A DNA stretch of 16,491 nucleotides from Candidatus Pacearchaeota archaeon (GCA_026395855.1 JAPLXX010000033.1:1-16491); one strand, 5' to 3'. Positions 5,463 to 12,620 are shown, counted from the stretch's first letter. The notes: generated by a model from the letters alone, not told the origin. Made by a program: numbers and translations.

Positions 5463-7355
5463 ATGGAAGAAAAAAAAGAGATAAATCCCCTTGGTGGAGA
5501 GCATTCTTTAACCCAAACTACACTTGAAGAAAGAAAAGAACTGGGCATTCTTGATGTTCTGAAAATATTTTCTCCAGGAACAGCGATAAGAACAGCTTTG
5601 GATGATATTCTCAGGGCAAGAATGGGTGCTTTGATAGTTGTTGATCAGGAAGGGCTTTCAGGAATAATTGAAGGCGGATTTAAGGTTAACTGCAGATTCA
5701 GTGCGCAAAGGCTTGTGGAACTTGCAAAAATGGACGGGGCAATAGTTCTTTCCAATGATTTAAAGAAAATTCTGTATGCAAACACGCTTTTGACACCAAG
5801 TGCGAAAATTCCCACAAAAGAAACAGGAACAAGGCATAAGGCTGCTGAAAGAACAGCAAAGCAGTTCGGAACAATTGTGATAGCTGTTTCTGAAAGAAGG
5901 AATAAAATAACCCTTTATCTTAAGGAAGAAGGATATCATCTTCAGAGCACGTCTGAACTTTTAAGAAGGGCTGCTGAAACATTGCAAATACTTGAAAAAC
6001 AAAAAGAAGTTTTCAATGATTTGATTTCTCACCTGAATGTGCTGGAGATTACAAATCTTACAACTATAAGAGATATCTGCAGTGTTTTGCAAACTATGGA
6101 GACTGTGAGAAGAATTTCTGAAAGCGTAAAAAGATATTTAATAGAACTTGGAAAAGAAGGAGTTATAGTAAGTATGAGGCTTAAGGAACTGACAAAAAAT
6201 CTGGGAAAAGAAAGGGAATTGCTGCTGGAAGATTATTTTGGGAGTAAGTACTTCAAAGCAGACGAGCTTTTGAAAAATATCAATTTTGATTTCCTGCTTG
6301 AAACTTCAAATATTGCCAGAATATTGTTTGGGGAAATACATGACCAGCCTGTTTCCCCGAAAGGACTTAGAATTTTAAGCAAGACAGATTTGCTTGAAAA
6401 AGACGTAAAAATATTGCTTATCCTCTTGGTGAGTTTAAGATTTAATATGGTAAAAAAAAAATCTTTTCCAGAGTTAATTCCTGAATATTTCAGAAAAGTC
6501 AAGGAGCTGAATTCAGATTATATCTTTATTTTAGACAAACCGGTTATCTCGAATGATTTTTTTGAAGAAATAAGCAAAGTGAACATACCTGTTGTCTGGA
6601 TAGATCATCATAAAGTTAACACAGATAATATTCCTAAGTTTGTAAATTATTACAACCCGCTTCTGAACAGAAAAAAAAGCAATGAGCCTGTTACCGCGCT
6701 TTGTTATCAGATAACAAAAAGAAAAGAAGATATATGGATAGCTGTTATAGGGTGCATTTCTGACGGATTTGTTCCTGATTTTTATGATGATTTTGAAAAG
6801 AAATATCCCGACCTATCTATAAAATCAAGAAAAGCATTTGATATATTTTACAAGTCCCAGATAGGAAAAATCTGCAAAATCCTGAGCTTTGGGCTTAAGG
6901 ATAGCACTACAAATGTGGTAAATATGCTGAAATTCCTGATTAAATGCAAAACACCTTATGAAATACTTGAGGAGAATTCCAAAACGCATGCGCTTCAAAA
7001 AAGGTTTAGCCAGATAGATTCAAAATACCAGCGGCTTTTGGGCAAGGCAATGGCTATCGGAAAAAAATCTGATAAGCTTTTATTTTTCCAGTACGGCGGA
7101 GAGCTGAGCATAAGCGCGGATTTATCAAATGAGATTAGCTATTCTTTTCCTGAAAAGATAATTGCTGTTGCTTATGTTAAGGGAGCCAAGGCAAATATTT
7201 CTATGCGTGGAAAAAATGTAAGGGAAACTTTTTTGAAGTCGATTGAGGGATTGGAAAATGCAAGAGGCGGTGGGCATGAAAATGCTATTGGAGGACAGAT
7301 TAAGATAGAAGATATTGAGAAATTTCGATTAAATATAGAAAAAAATCTGAGTTGA
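5463..7355 (+). CDS. DisA-type diadenylate cyclase fused to a DHH-DHHA1 phosphoesterase
   Basis: Residues about 28-165 are a DAC (DisA_N) domain, the family that condenses two ATP into cyclic di-AMP. Visible are PGTAIRTALDDILRAR (38-53), the DGA motif at 91-93 in KMDGAIVL, and the second motif at 124-126 in TGTRHKAAER (RHK instead of RHR). Residues about 165-290 match the DisA linker helices (ETVRRI at 213-218; YLIELGKEGVIVSMRL at 225-240). A remnant of the DisA C-terminal region follows (QPVSPKGLRILSK, 295-307). Bacterial DisA then has a DNA-binding HhH domain; here a DHH phosphoesterase follows instead, with Asp358 (FILDKP), Asp-His-His 381-383 and Asp434 (GCISDGF). DHHA1 ends the protein (MRGK 581-584, GGGHENAIGG 602-611). 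DHH-DHHA1 enzymes include c-di-AMP hydrolases (GdpP, DhhP), so a synthase-hydrolase is inferred. Which activities survive is unknown. Confidence 0.92.
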   Translation: MEEKKEINPLGGEHSLTQTTLEERKELGILDVLKIFSPGTAIRTALDDILRARMGALIVVDQEGLSGIIEGGFKVNCRFSAQRLVELAKMDGAIVLSNDLKKILYANTLLTPSAKIPTKETGTRHKAAERTAKQFGTIVIAVSERRNKITLYLKEEGYHLQSTSELLRRAAETLQILEKQKEVFNDLISHLNVLEITNLTTIRDICSVLQTMETVRRISESVKRYLIELGKEGVIVSMRLKELTKNLGKERELLLEDYFGSKYFKADELLKNINFDFLLETSNIARILFGEIHDQPVSPKGLRILSKTDLLEKDVKILLILLVSLRFNMVKKKSFPELIPEYFRKVKELNSDYIFILDKPVISNDFFEEISKVNIPVVWIDHHKVNTDNIPKFVNYYNPLLNRKKSNEPVTALCYQITKRKEDIWIAVIGCISDGFVPDFYDDFEKKYPDLSIKSRKAFDIFYKSQIGKICKILSFGLKDSTTNVVNMLKFLIKCKTPYEILEENSKTHALQKRFSQIDSKYQRLLGKAMAIGKKSDKLLFFQYGGELSISADLSNEISYSFPEKIIAVAYVKGAKANISMRGKNVRETFLKSIEGLENARGGGHENAIGGQIKIEDIEKFRLNIEKNLS

Positions 7356-7477
7356 TGCAATATTTGTTAAAGTTGAGGACATATTCTTAATAAAAAATTT
7401 ATGTGGTTAACTTGTTTTAAGCATATGCTGGGTTTTTAGTGATAAATTGTTTCTGTTTAATTCTATAAAAAATCAAT
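7356..7477. other. Convergent intergenic gap with T-tracts
   Basis: 122 bases between the DisA-DHH gene and proS. It has a 10-bp palindrome AGCATATGCT (7420-7429) followed by GGGTTTTT on the plus strand. On the minus strand there is a run of six T just after the proS stop (plus 7468-7473, AAAAAA). These are plausible archaeal T-tract terminators for the two genes; nothing else is seen. Confidence 0.3.
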
Positions 7478-8920
7478 TCAGTAGCTTTTTCCTATGTAGA
7501 CTACTTCATTAGCTTTTTTACCACAGATAATGCATTTTCCTAAGGGTTTTTCGTTTTTGTTTGCTAATGTGCCTCTTATCTCTGCTCCTGTGCTTTTTTC
7601 AACAGATTCTGCGCATTTAATCCCTGCTTCTTCAAGGCTGCACCAATTTACTTTTGCTATTTTTGAATTATCAACAGCTTTTTTTATTTCAACAGCTGTT
7701 TTGCAATTGACAATTCTTCCTTCCATCATTTTTTCAGCATTTTTTCTTAATCTTTCGTCAAACTGTTCTCCAAGTTTTTTTAAGTCAGGGAATTTTTTCA
7801 GGGAGATTATTTCTTTTTTTCCAGTATCTCTTATGAAAAGTGTAAGGGTTTTGGCTTTCAGCTCTTTTTCACCTATTTCTATTCTGAATGGTACTCCTTT
7901 TAATTCCCATTCATGAAATTTCCATCCCGGAGTGTAAAAATCTCTATCATCTATTTTAATCTCAAAATCTTTTAGTTTATTTTTTATTTCTTCCGCATAT
8001 TTCAGGATTTTTTCTTTATTTGCTGTGGTAAAGATTGGAACTATAATAACCGAAACAGGAGAAAGTGAAAAAGGCAGAATAAGTCCTTTGTCATCCCCAT
8101 GCATAGAAATTACAGATACAAGAATCCGTGACATTGCAGGCCCATATGCTGTTGTCCAGAGATATTCTTCTTTTCCGTTTTCTGTCTTGAATTTTGCATC
8201 AAAAGCTTTTGAGAATTTCTGCCCCATAAGGTGTGTTGAAGGCTGCTGAATTAATTTTCCGTCAGGCATTAAAACATCTGAACCAATAGTATATTCTGCC
8301 CCTGCAAATTTATCCCAGGAAGGTCTTTTCATAGCTAAAAAAGGAATGCCGAATTTTTGATGCATTACTTTTTCTGTTATTTCTATATCTTCCTGAACTT
8401 GTTTTTCAGCTTCTTTTTTAGTTGCAAAAGCATCGTGGCATTCTATCCACAAAATTTCTCTTGTTCTAATTAAAGGACGGGTTGCTTTTGTATCCAACCT
8501 GAATACAGAACCTCTTTGATAAAGTTTCAATGGAAGATCTCTGTGACTTCTTATCCATAATTTAAACATGGGAGTGTATAGTGTTTCGCTTGTCGGCCGT
8601 AGAGCTAATTTTTCCTTATTTATTTCTTTCAGCCAAAAAACTTCTGGTGTAAACCCTTTTATATGGCTTGATTCTTTTTTCAGATTTGCTTCAGGAATTA
8701 CAGAAGGCATAAATGTCGGCTCATGACCTCTTTCCTGGAGTTCTTTTTCATAAATTTTATACATGTTTTCAATAATTCGTGCTCCCCAGGGGCGTATAAC
8801 CATAAATCCCTTCATATCAAGCCTTATATCTACAAGCTCTGCTTTGTCAATAATCTGGCTGTACCATTCTGAAAAATTCTCTTTTTTTACAGTTAATCCT
8901 TCGTTAGACTCTTTCTTCAT
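7478..8920 (-). CDS. proS: Prolyl-tRNA synthetase, archaeal/eukaryal type
   Basis: Class II synthetase that charges tRNA-Pro. Motifs seen: RPTSETLY (108-115), motif 2 FRLDTKATRPLIRTREILW (about 140-158), AGAEYTIGSDVLMPDG (about 206-221) and HGDDKGLILP (about 274-283, motif 3 region). The anticodon-binding domain follows, starting at VIIVPIF. The C-terminal zinc-binding extension, typical of archaeal and eukaryal ProRS and absent from the bacterial form with its editing insertion, includes NWCSLEEAGIKC and KCIICGK. The protein ends in the conserved Tyr (VVYIGKSY). At 480 residues the length is standard. It is a single-gene transcription unit; the neighbouring protease lies upstream on the same strand, only 39 nt away, but proS has its own TATA element. 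Confidence 0.97.
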   Translation of the reverse strand: MKKESNEGLTVKKENFSEWYSQIIDKAELVDIRLDMKGFMVIRPWGARIIENMYKIYEKELQERGHEPTFMPSVIPEANLKKESSHIKGFTPEVFWLKEINKEKLALRPTSETLYTPMFKLWIRSHRDLPLKLYQRGSVFRLDTKATRPLIRTREILWIECHDAFATKKEAEKQVQEDIEITEKVMHQKFGIPFLAMKRPSWDKFAGAEYTIGSDVLMPDGKLIQQPSTHLMGQKFSKAFDAKFKTENGKEEYLWTTAYGPAMSRILVSVISMHGDDKGLILPFSLSPVSVIIVPIFTTANKEKILKYAEEIKNKLKDFEIKIDDRDFYTPGWKFHEWELKGVPFRIEIGEKELKAKTLTLFIRDTGKKEIISLKKFPDLKKLGEQFDERLRKNAEKMMEGRIVNCKTAVEIKKAVDNSKIAKVNWCSLEEAGIKCAESVEKSTGAEIRGTLANKNEKPLGKCIICGKKANEVVYIGKSY

Positions 8921-8939
8921 AAATAGAATTAGAAAGAAT

Positions 8940-8949
8940 ATTTAATAAA
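8940..8949 (-). promoter_or_regulatory. TATA element of proS
   Basis: Minus-strand TTTATTAAAT, centred about 25 nt before the proS ATG at 8920. This supports leaderless transcription from within the gap between the protease stop and proS. Confidence 0.55.
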
Positions 8950-8959
8950 TGTTTTGTGG

Positions 8960-9865
8960 TTAAAGAAGAGTTTGTTCTAGTGATTTTGTGGCGATATCAT
9001 TCACAGCTGTTTTTATGAAATTAGATTCAAGGGCAAAGCCAAGGCTTTCGCTATTTCCTGCCTTATAATTGTTTATTCCAATTACTTTTCCATTTGTGTT
9101 TATTAAAGGCCCTCCCGAATTTCCAGGATTAAGGGCAGCATCTGTCTGCAAATATGCTTCAAGTCCGCTTGGTCCTTCTCTGTGGATTGCTGAAATAATT
9201 CCCTGTGAAACAGAAAACTGAAGCCCAAGAGGATTTCCTATGGCAATTACTTTTTCGCCAACCTGGACATTATCTGAATCACCAAGCTTTAATTCTGAAT
9301 AACTTCCAGGAAGTTTTAGAAGAGCAATGTCTAAATTCTCATCATATCCTATAAAATCTGCATCGAGAATTTCCTGCTGATAGTTTATTGCCTTGATAAC
9401 AGAACCGCCTGATAAAACATGGGCATTTGTTACAGCATATCCATCTGAAGTTATTACAAATCCTGTTCCTTGGCTTACATCTGTTCTTATTGTCACCACT
9501 GATTTGACAGCATCTTCAATTATGTTTGAAAAATCATCTCCTGCACTTGCTTTTAACTGGGAAAATTCACTGCTGATGTTTCCCAAATCTGCATTTAAAG
9601 AGGTTAAATCTTCTTTTGTTTCCAAAATGCTCAGGGAGATGTCATTGATATTTTTCTGCGTTTCTGTTCTTAAATCAGAGATTTTGTTGTTAAGAAGATT
9701 ATAGTTTAGTTCCTGCTTTGCAAATATCATATACACAAAAACACTCATTGTTATCATGAAAAGAATCAGCAACCCTGTTGCCCCCCCAATAATCCATTTG
9801 TGATGCGGCTTAAGGACTATGTGGTGATTAACAATTGGTCTTTGGGATTTGTAATAATCTGCCAT
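8960..9865 (-). CDS. Membrane-anchored trypsin-like (HtrA/Deg-type) serine protease without a PDZ domain
   Basis: Probable extracytoplasmic quality-control protease. Residues 1-24 are a short polar, His-rich cytoplasmic tail. Residues 25-48 form a transmembrane anchor, and 50-105 are a heptad-rich coiled-coil stalk. The S1C protease domain follows from about 112. The triad is His149 (TNAHV), Asp179 (NLDIALLKL) and Ser250 (NPGNSGGPL), with the oxyanion-loop QTDAALNPGNSGG at 240-252. HtrA/Deg proteases normally have one or two PDZ domains after the protease. Here the protein ends about 50 residues after Ser250, so PDZ is absent. The coiled coil may replace it in oligomerisation; that is inference. 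It lies upstream of proS on the same strand but has a separate promoter. Confidence 0.93.
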   Translation of the reverse strand: MADYYKSQRPIVNHHIVLKPHHKWIIGGATGLLILFMITMSVFVYMIFAKQELNYNLLNNKISDLRTETQKNINDISLSILETKEDLTSLNADLGNISSEFSQLKASAGDDFSNIIEDAVKSVVTIRTDVSQGTGFVITSDGYAVTNAHVLSGGSVIKAINYQQEILDADFIGYDENLDIALLKLPGSYSELKLGDSDNVQVGEKVIAIGNPLGLQFSVSQGIISAIHREGPSGLEAYLQTDAALNPGNSGGPLINTNGKVIGINNYKAGNSESLGFALESNFIKTAVNDIATKSLEQTLL

Positions 9866-9869
9866 TATT

Positions 9870-9889
9870 ATACTTAGAATAATAAGTAT
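9870..9889. repeat. Inverted repeat between TATA element and start of the protease gene
   Basis: ATACTTA (9870-9876) and TAAGTAT (9883-9889) are perfect inverted arms separated by GAATAA. The repeat lies between the protease TATA element and its start codon, where an archaeal repressor could block transcription. It is AT-rich, so chance is possible. Confidence 0.3.
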
Positions 9890-9895
9890 TTAAAA
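9888..9895 (-). promoter_or_regulatory. TATA element of the serine protease gene
   Basis: Minus-strand TTTTAAAT, centred about 26 nt before the ATG at 9865. Confidence 0.5.
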
Positions 9896-9923
9896 TTAAG
9901 GAATTTCAGCCAATTTAATAATC

Positions 9924-9957
9924 AATAAACATAAAAACTCAACCTTATTTTTTAAAT
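9924..9957 (+). promoter_or_regulatory. Promoter region of tRNA-Arg and gatD
   Basis: Two TATA-like stretches are visible: AATAAACATAAAAAC (9924-9938) and TTTTTTAAAT (9948-9957). The first is at a suitable distance to start just before the tRNA; the second is too close unless the start is inside the tRNA. No separate TATA element fits between the tRNA and gatD. Confidence 0.35.
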
Positions 9958-9966
9958 AGACGTTTA

Positions 9967-10038
9967 GGGCCTGTAGTTCAATGGACAGAATATCGGGTTT
10001 CGGCCCCGCTGATCTAGGTTCGAATCCTAGCAGGCTCA
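9967..10038 (+). tRNA. tRNA-Arg (anticodon TCG, reads CGA/CGN)
   Basis: A complete 72-nt cloverleaf. The acceptor GGGCCTG (9967-9973) pairs with CAGGCTC (10031-10037) with one G-U, and the discriminator is A10038. D-arm GTTC/GAAT encloses the GG pair at 9983-9984 and A20 (9985), a common Arg identity base. Anticodon stem CGGG/CCCG encloses the loop TTTCGGC with anticodon TCG at 10000-10002. T-arm CTAGG/CCTAG encloses TTCGAAT. The 27-43 pair is a T-C mismatch, a small irregularity. There is no intron and no encoded CCA. The gatD start codon follows 6 nt after the discriminator base, so the tRNA is probably processed out of a shared transcript. Confidence 0.93.
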
Positions 10039-10044
10039 TTTAAA

Positions 10045-11331
10045 ATGAAGATAGAAAACAAGCCAGAACCAGGAGATTTAGTTGAGATATTCTTGATAAA
10101 AAATTCCTACAAAGGAATTTTTTTGGAAAGTCCTGAAAGCGAGAAAGGAATTTTTTTGCTGAAGCTGGATTCTGGTTACAATATTGGGCTTAACAAAAAA
10201 GATATTTTTGAAATAAAAGTTTTGAAAAAATCTTCTGAAAAAAAGGAGAAAATAGAAGTAAAAAAAGATAAGGAAAAGCCAAATATAGCAATGATAATAA
10301 CAGGGGGAACTATAGCAGCAAGGCTTAACCCTAAAAAAGGCGGAGTTGATTGGCTGGATACTCCTGAATCCCTGTTCAAATTTTATCCTGAGCTGTTTAA
10401 AATAGTTAATGTAACAAAGGTTGAAGTTCCATTTATGAAAGCTTCAGAAGACATGGACTACAAAGATTGGCAGAAAATTGCAAAGACAGCGCAGAAATTT
10501 TTAAATGATAGCAACATAAATGGAATTATAATAACGCACGGAACAGACACGCTCCATTATACTTCTGCTGCGCTTAGTTTTTTTCTAAAAGATTTGAACA
10601 AACCTGTTGTTTTGACTTACAGCCAAAGAAGCATAGATAGGGCAAGCTCTGACGCGTCTTTAAATTTGGAATGTGCCGCTATTGCAGCTATCTCAGATAT
10701 CGCAGAAGTTTTTATTGTTGGTCATGCTTCTTCAAATGATGATTTCTGCTATGCATTGCGAGGAACAAAAGTGAGAAAGCTTCACAGCTCCAGAAGAGAT
10801 GCTTTCAAGCCAGTTAATACAGAACCAATTGCAAAAATAACAAGAGACACTTTGAATCTTTTATCTAATTATAAAAAAAGAAACACAAATAAGACAAGAA
10901 CTGACTTAAAATTTGAAGAAAAAGTTGCACTGATAAAATTTTATCCCGGACAAGACCCAGATATATTAGAATATTATAGAAAAAAAGGATATAAAGGAAT
11001 TGTCATAGAAATGACCGGACTTGGGCATGTTGCAACGAAGAGGGCAAGAAAAGGCTGGACCAAAAAGCTGAAGCAAATACAGGACAGGGGCATTGTGATT
11101 TGTGCTGCTAGCCAATGCATTAACGGAAGGCTTGATCCTCTTGTTTACAGCAATGGACTGGAAATTTTTTCAACAGGTGTTATTTATCTTGAAGACATGC
11201 TGGCTGAAACAGCTCTTGTGAAACTTGGATGGGTGTTAGGGCATAAAGAATGGGCTAAAAATAAAGATGAAGTAAAAAAGATGATGCTGAGAAATATTGC
11301 TGGAGAGTTTTCAGACAGGCTTGAGAACTGA
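10045..11331 (+). CDS. gatD: Glutamyl-tRNA(Gln) amidotransferase subunit D
   Basis: Asparaginase-like subunit of the archaea-specific GatDE complex. It releases ammonia from glutamine or asparagine for conversion of Glu-tRNA(Gln) to Gln-tRNA(Gln). Residues 1-60 form the N-terminal small beta domain typical of GatD, and 60-79 are a Lys/Glu-rich linker. The asparaginase core then shows TGGTIA (86-91, nucleophile Thr89), THGTDTL (164-170; Thr167, Asp168) and VRKLHSSRRDAF (243-254, catalytic Lys245). The 428-residue length is normal. Its partner GatE is encoded downstream, separated by two unrelated genes. The start is 6 nt after the upstream tRNA and has no room for a ribosome binding site, so translation is probably leaderless after tRNA processing. 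Confidence 0.96.
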   Translation: MKIENKPEPGDLVEIFLIKNSYKGIFLESPESEKGIFLLKLDSGYNIGLNKKDIFEIKVLKKSSEKKEKIEVKKDKEKPNIAMIITGGTIAARLNPKKGGVDWLDTPESLFKFYPELFKIVNVTKVEVPFMKASEDMDYKDWQKIAKTAQKFLNDSNINGIIITHGTDTLHYTSAALSFFLKDLNKPVVLTYSQRSIDRASSDASLNLECAAIAAISDIAEVFIVGHASSNDDFCYALRGTKVRKLHSSRRDAFKPVNTEPIAKITRDTLNLLSNYKKRNTNKTRTDLKFEEKVALIKFYPGQDPDILEYYRKKGYKGIVIEMTGLGHVATKRARKGWTKKLKQIQDRGIVICAASQCINGRLDPLVYSNGLEIFSTGVIYLEDMLAETALVKLGWVLGHKEWAKNKDEVKKMMLRNIAGEFSDRLEN

Positions 11332-11344
11332 ATATCACAATTTT

Positions 11345-11353
11345 TTTATATAA
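11345..11353 (+). promoter_or_regulatory. TATA element of the Cys-rich membrane-anchored protein gene
   Basis: TTTATATAA, centred 23 nt before the ATG at 11372 in the short gap after gatD. Confidence 0.55.
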
Positions 11354-11371
11354 GAAAAATTCTAATAGTAA

Positions 11372-11770
11372 ATGAGACAGCGGGTTATATTTATTATAAC
11401 AATAATTATTTGTGTTTTGGCAATATTATTTTTTGTTCGGTTTTTTGTCGGAGGAGATGAAGATAGTTGGATAAAAGATTCGCGCGGAGTCTGGATTAAG
11501 CATGGAGCTCCCGCAGAAACCCCTGCTTATGTGTTAGAGCAACAGCAGGCAGTTGATTGTGCTGTTGAAAAATTCAGCAGTTTTACGGGTTTACTTAATT
11601 CACAATGCCTTGGAACTTGCGGAAATTATGCTGTTGATATTGTTCATGTTCCAAGAACCAGCGAAGACAATCTCGTGGAAAACCAGTGTTCTGATTATAG
11701 AGAGGGCAAGGTGAGCCAATTTATAGAACTGGATAAATATGGGGGCTGTTGTAAGAATTGCTTAGTATAA
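11372..11770 (+). CDS. Membrane-anchored Cys-rich extracytoplasmic protein, 132 aa, unknown function
   Basis: The N-terminus is a single hydrophobic helix (about residues 5-26) after a short basic start (MRQR), so it is a signal anchor or uncleaved signal peptide. The rest is polar and probably outside the cell. It has seven Cys outside the membrane helix: 63, 79, 83, 106, 126, 127 and 130. The central blocks WIKDSRGVWIKHGAPAETP (33-51), YAVDIVHVPRTSEDN (86-100) and FIELDKYGGCC (117-127) look like conserved, structured sequence rather than random coding. Disulfides or metal binding are possible. From memory, proteins with the WIKDSRGVW and DIVHVPRT blocks recur in DPANN archaea, but I know no function. 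It has its own promoter and lies between gatD and the Fic gene. Confidence 0.82.
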   Translation: MRQRVIFIITIIICVLAILFFVRFFVGGDEDSWIKDSRGVWIKHGAPAETPAYVLEQQQAVDCAVEKFSSFTGLLNSQCLGTCGNYAVDIVHVPRTSEDNLVENQCSDYREGKVSQFIELDKYGGCCKNCLV

Positions 11771-11800
11771 TGTAACTTTAAAGGGGTTACAATGGAAAGG

Positions 11801-11810
11801 TTTATATAAC
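11801..11810 (+). promoter_or_regulatory. BRE/TATA element of the Fic gene
   Basis: TTTATATAAC is preceded by the purine-rich GGAAAGG and is centred 25 nt before the ATG at 11830. Confidence 0.6.
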
Positions 11811-11829
11811 AAAAAAAATTCTCGATTTT

Positions 11830-12612
11830 ATGAAGTATATACCTCCTGAACTTGTGCACGAAATAAGACAGAGATGCAATTTTCTTTCTGGAATAGATTC
11901 TGCTGAATTAGCCCTGAGATCTAGAAAAACTGAAAGAAATAATCTAAAAAGAAGAGCACAGATTCATTCATTTAGAATAGAGCATCCAGAATTGAGAGTT
12001 CCTTATAACATGCCTAAAAGCAAAGGAAATGAATTAATTATAGAGGGTGTTCGGTGTCTTGAAAATGCATTTCAGTGGGGAAGGGAACATTTTGATCCCT
12101 GTGAATTCAATGAAACTTTTTTGCAGGAAGTTGCAGGAAGGGTTCTTTGTGGAAACGGCTCTATGCCATATAGAGATAGCGGAACAAGAATAACAGGTGC
12201 TTCAGTTACTCCTCCCGATCCTTATAAAATGAGGATAATTGAATTGCCTTGGTTTTTTTACAGGGCAAGAGAATTGTTTTCATCGGGTGATATAATGAGT
12301 ATAATTAACGCTGCAATCTTTTCTCATTTGCACATAGTCAGAATACATCCTTTTGTTGATGGCAATGGAAGAACAGCAAGAACAATGCAGGATATTATCC
12401 TTGATAGTCAAAGAGTTCCTTCCCCAATTATAGAGGTGGGAGAAAGAGGCACTTATTATGACTTACTTGATAAAGCAGTATATGACTATAAACATAAAAA
12501 AAGAGCAGGAGAGATTACTAATGGAGCAACAGAGGGTGAAAGATTATTTTACACATTTATCGCAGGAAAAATAAACGCTTCCTTAGATAAATTGCTCAGT
12601 GATTTTCATTAA
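11830..12612 (+). CDS. Fic domain protein (probable AMP transferase)
   Basis: Fic enzymes usually transfer AMP from ATP to hydroxyl side chains of target proteins. The catalytic motif HPFVDGNGRTAR spans residues 173-184 (catalytic His173, Arg181 and Arg184) and matches the HxFx(D/E)GNGRxxR consensus. The flap hairpin that positions the substrate is seen as MPYRDSGTRITGAS...PP (112-129). The N-terminal 60 residues are helical. A class II inhibitory helix would contain S/T-xxx-E-G/N. The closest match is Ser31-RKT-Glu35 followed by Arg36-Asn37, which is degenerate, so autoinhibition is doubtful. No antitoxin-like small gene adjoins it. It sits as a single gene between gatD and gatE with its own TATA element. 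Confidence 0.93.
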   Translation: MKYIPPELVHEIRQRCNFLSGIDSAELALRSRKTERNNLKRRAQIHSFRIEHPELRVPYNMPKSKGNELIIEGVRCLENAFQWGREHFDPCEFNETFLQEVAGRVLCGNGSMPYRDSGTRITGASVTPPDPYKMRIIELPWFFYRARELFSSGDIMSIINAAIFSHLHIVRIHPFVDGNGRTARTMQDIILDSQRVPSPIIEVGERGTYYDLLDKAVYDYKHKKRAGEITNGATEGERLFYTFIAGKINASLDKLLSDFH

Positions 12613-12620
12613 TTTAATAA
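12611..12620 (+). promoter_or_regulatory. TATA element of gatE
   Basis: AATTTAATAA overlaps the Fic stop codon and is centred about 30 nt before the ATG at 12646. It lies too close (about 12 nt) to a possible TTG start at 12628, which favours the ATG. Confidence 0.45.

Noticed and set aside
9967..10038. Reading the tRNA as Glu (anticodon TTC)
   Set aside because: That register breaks the anticodon stem (C against C). The TCG register gives four paired bases, U33 and a purine at 37, and A20 fits Arg.
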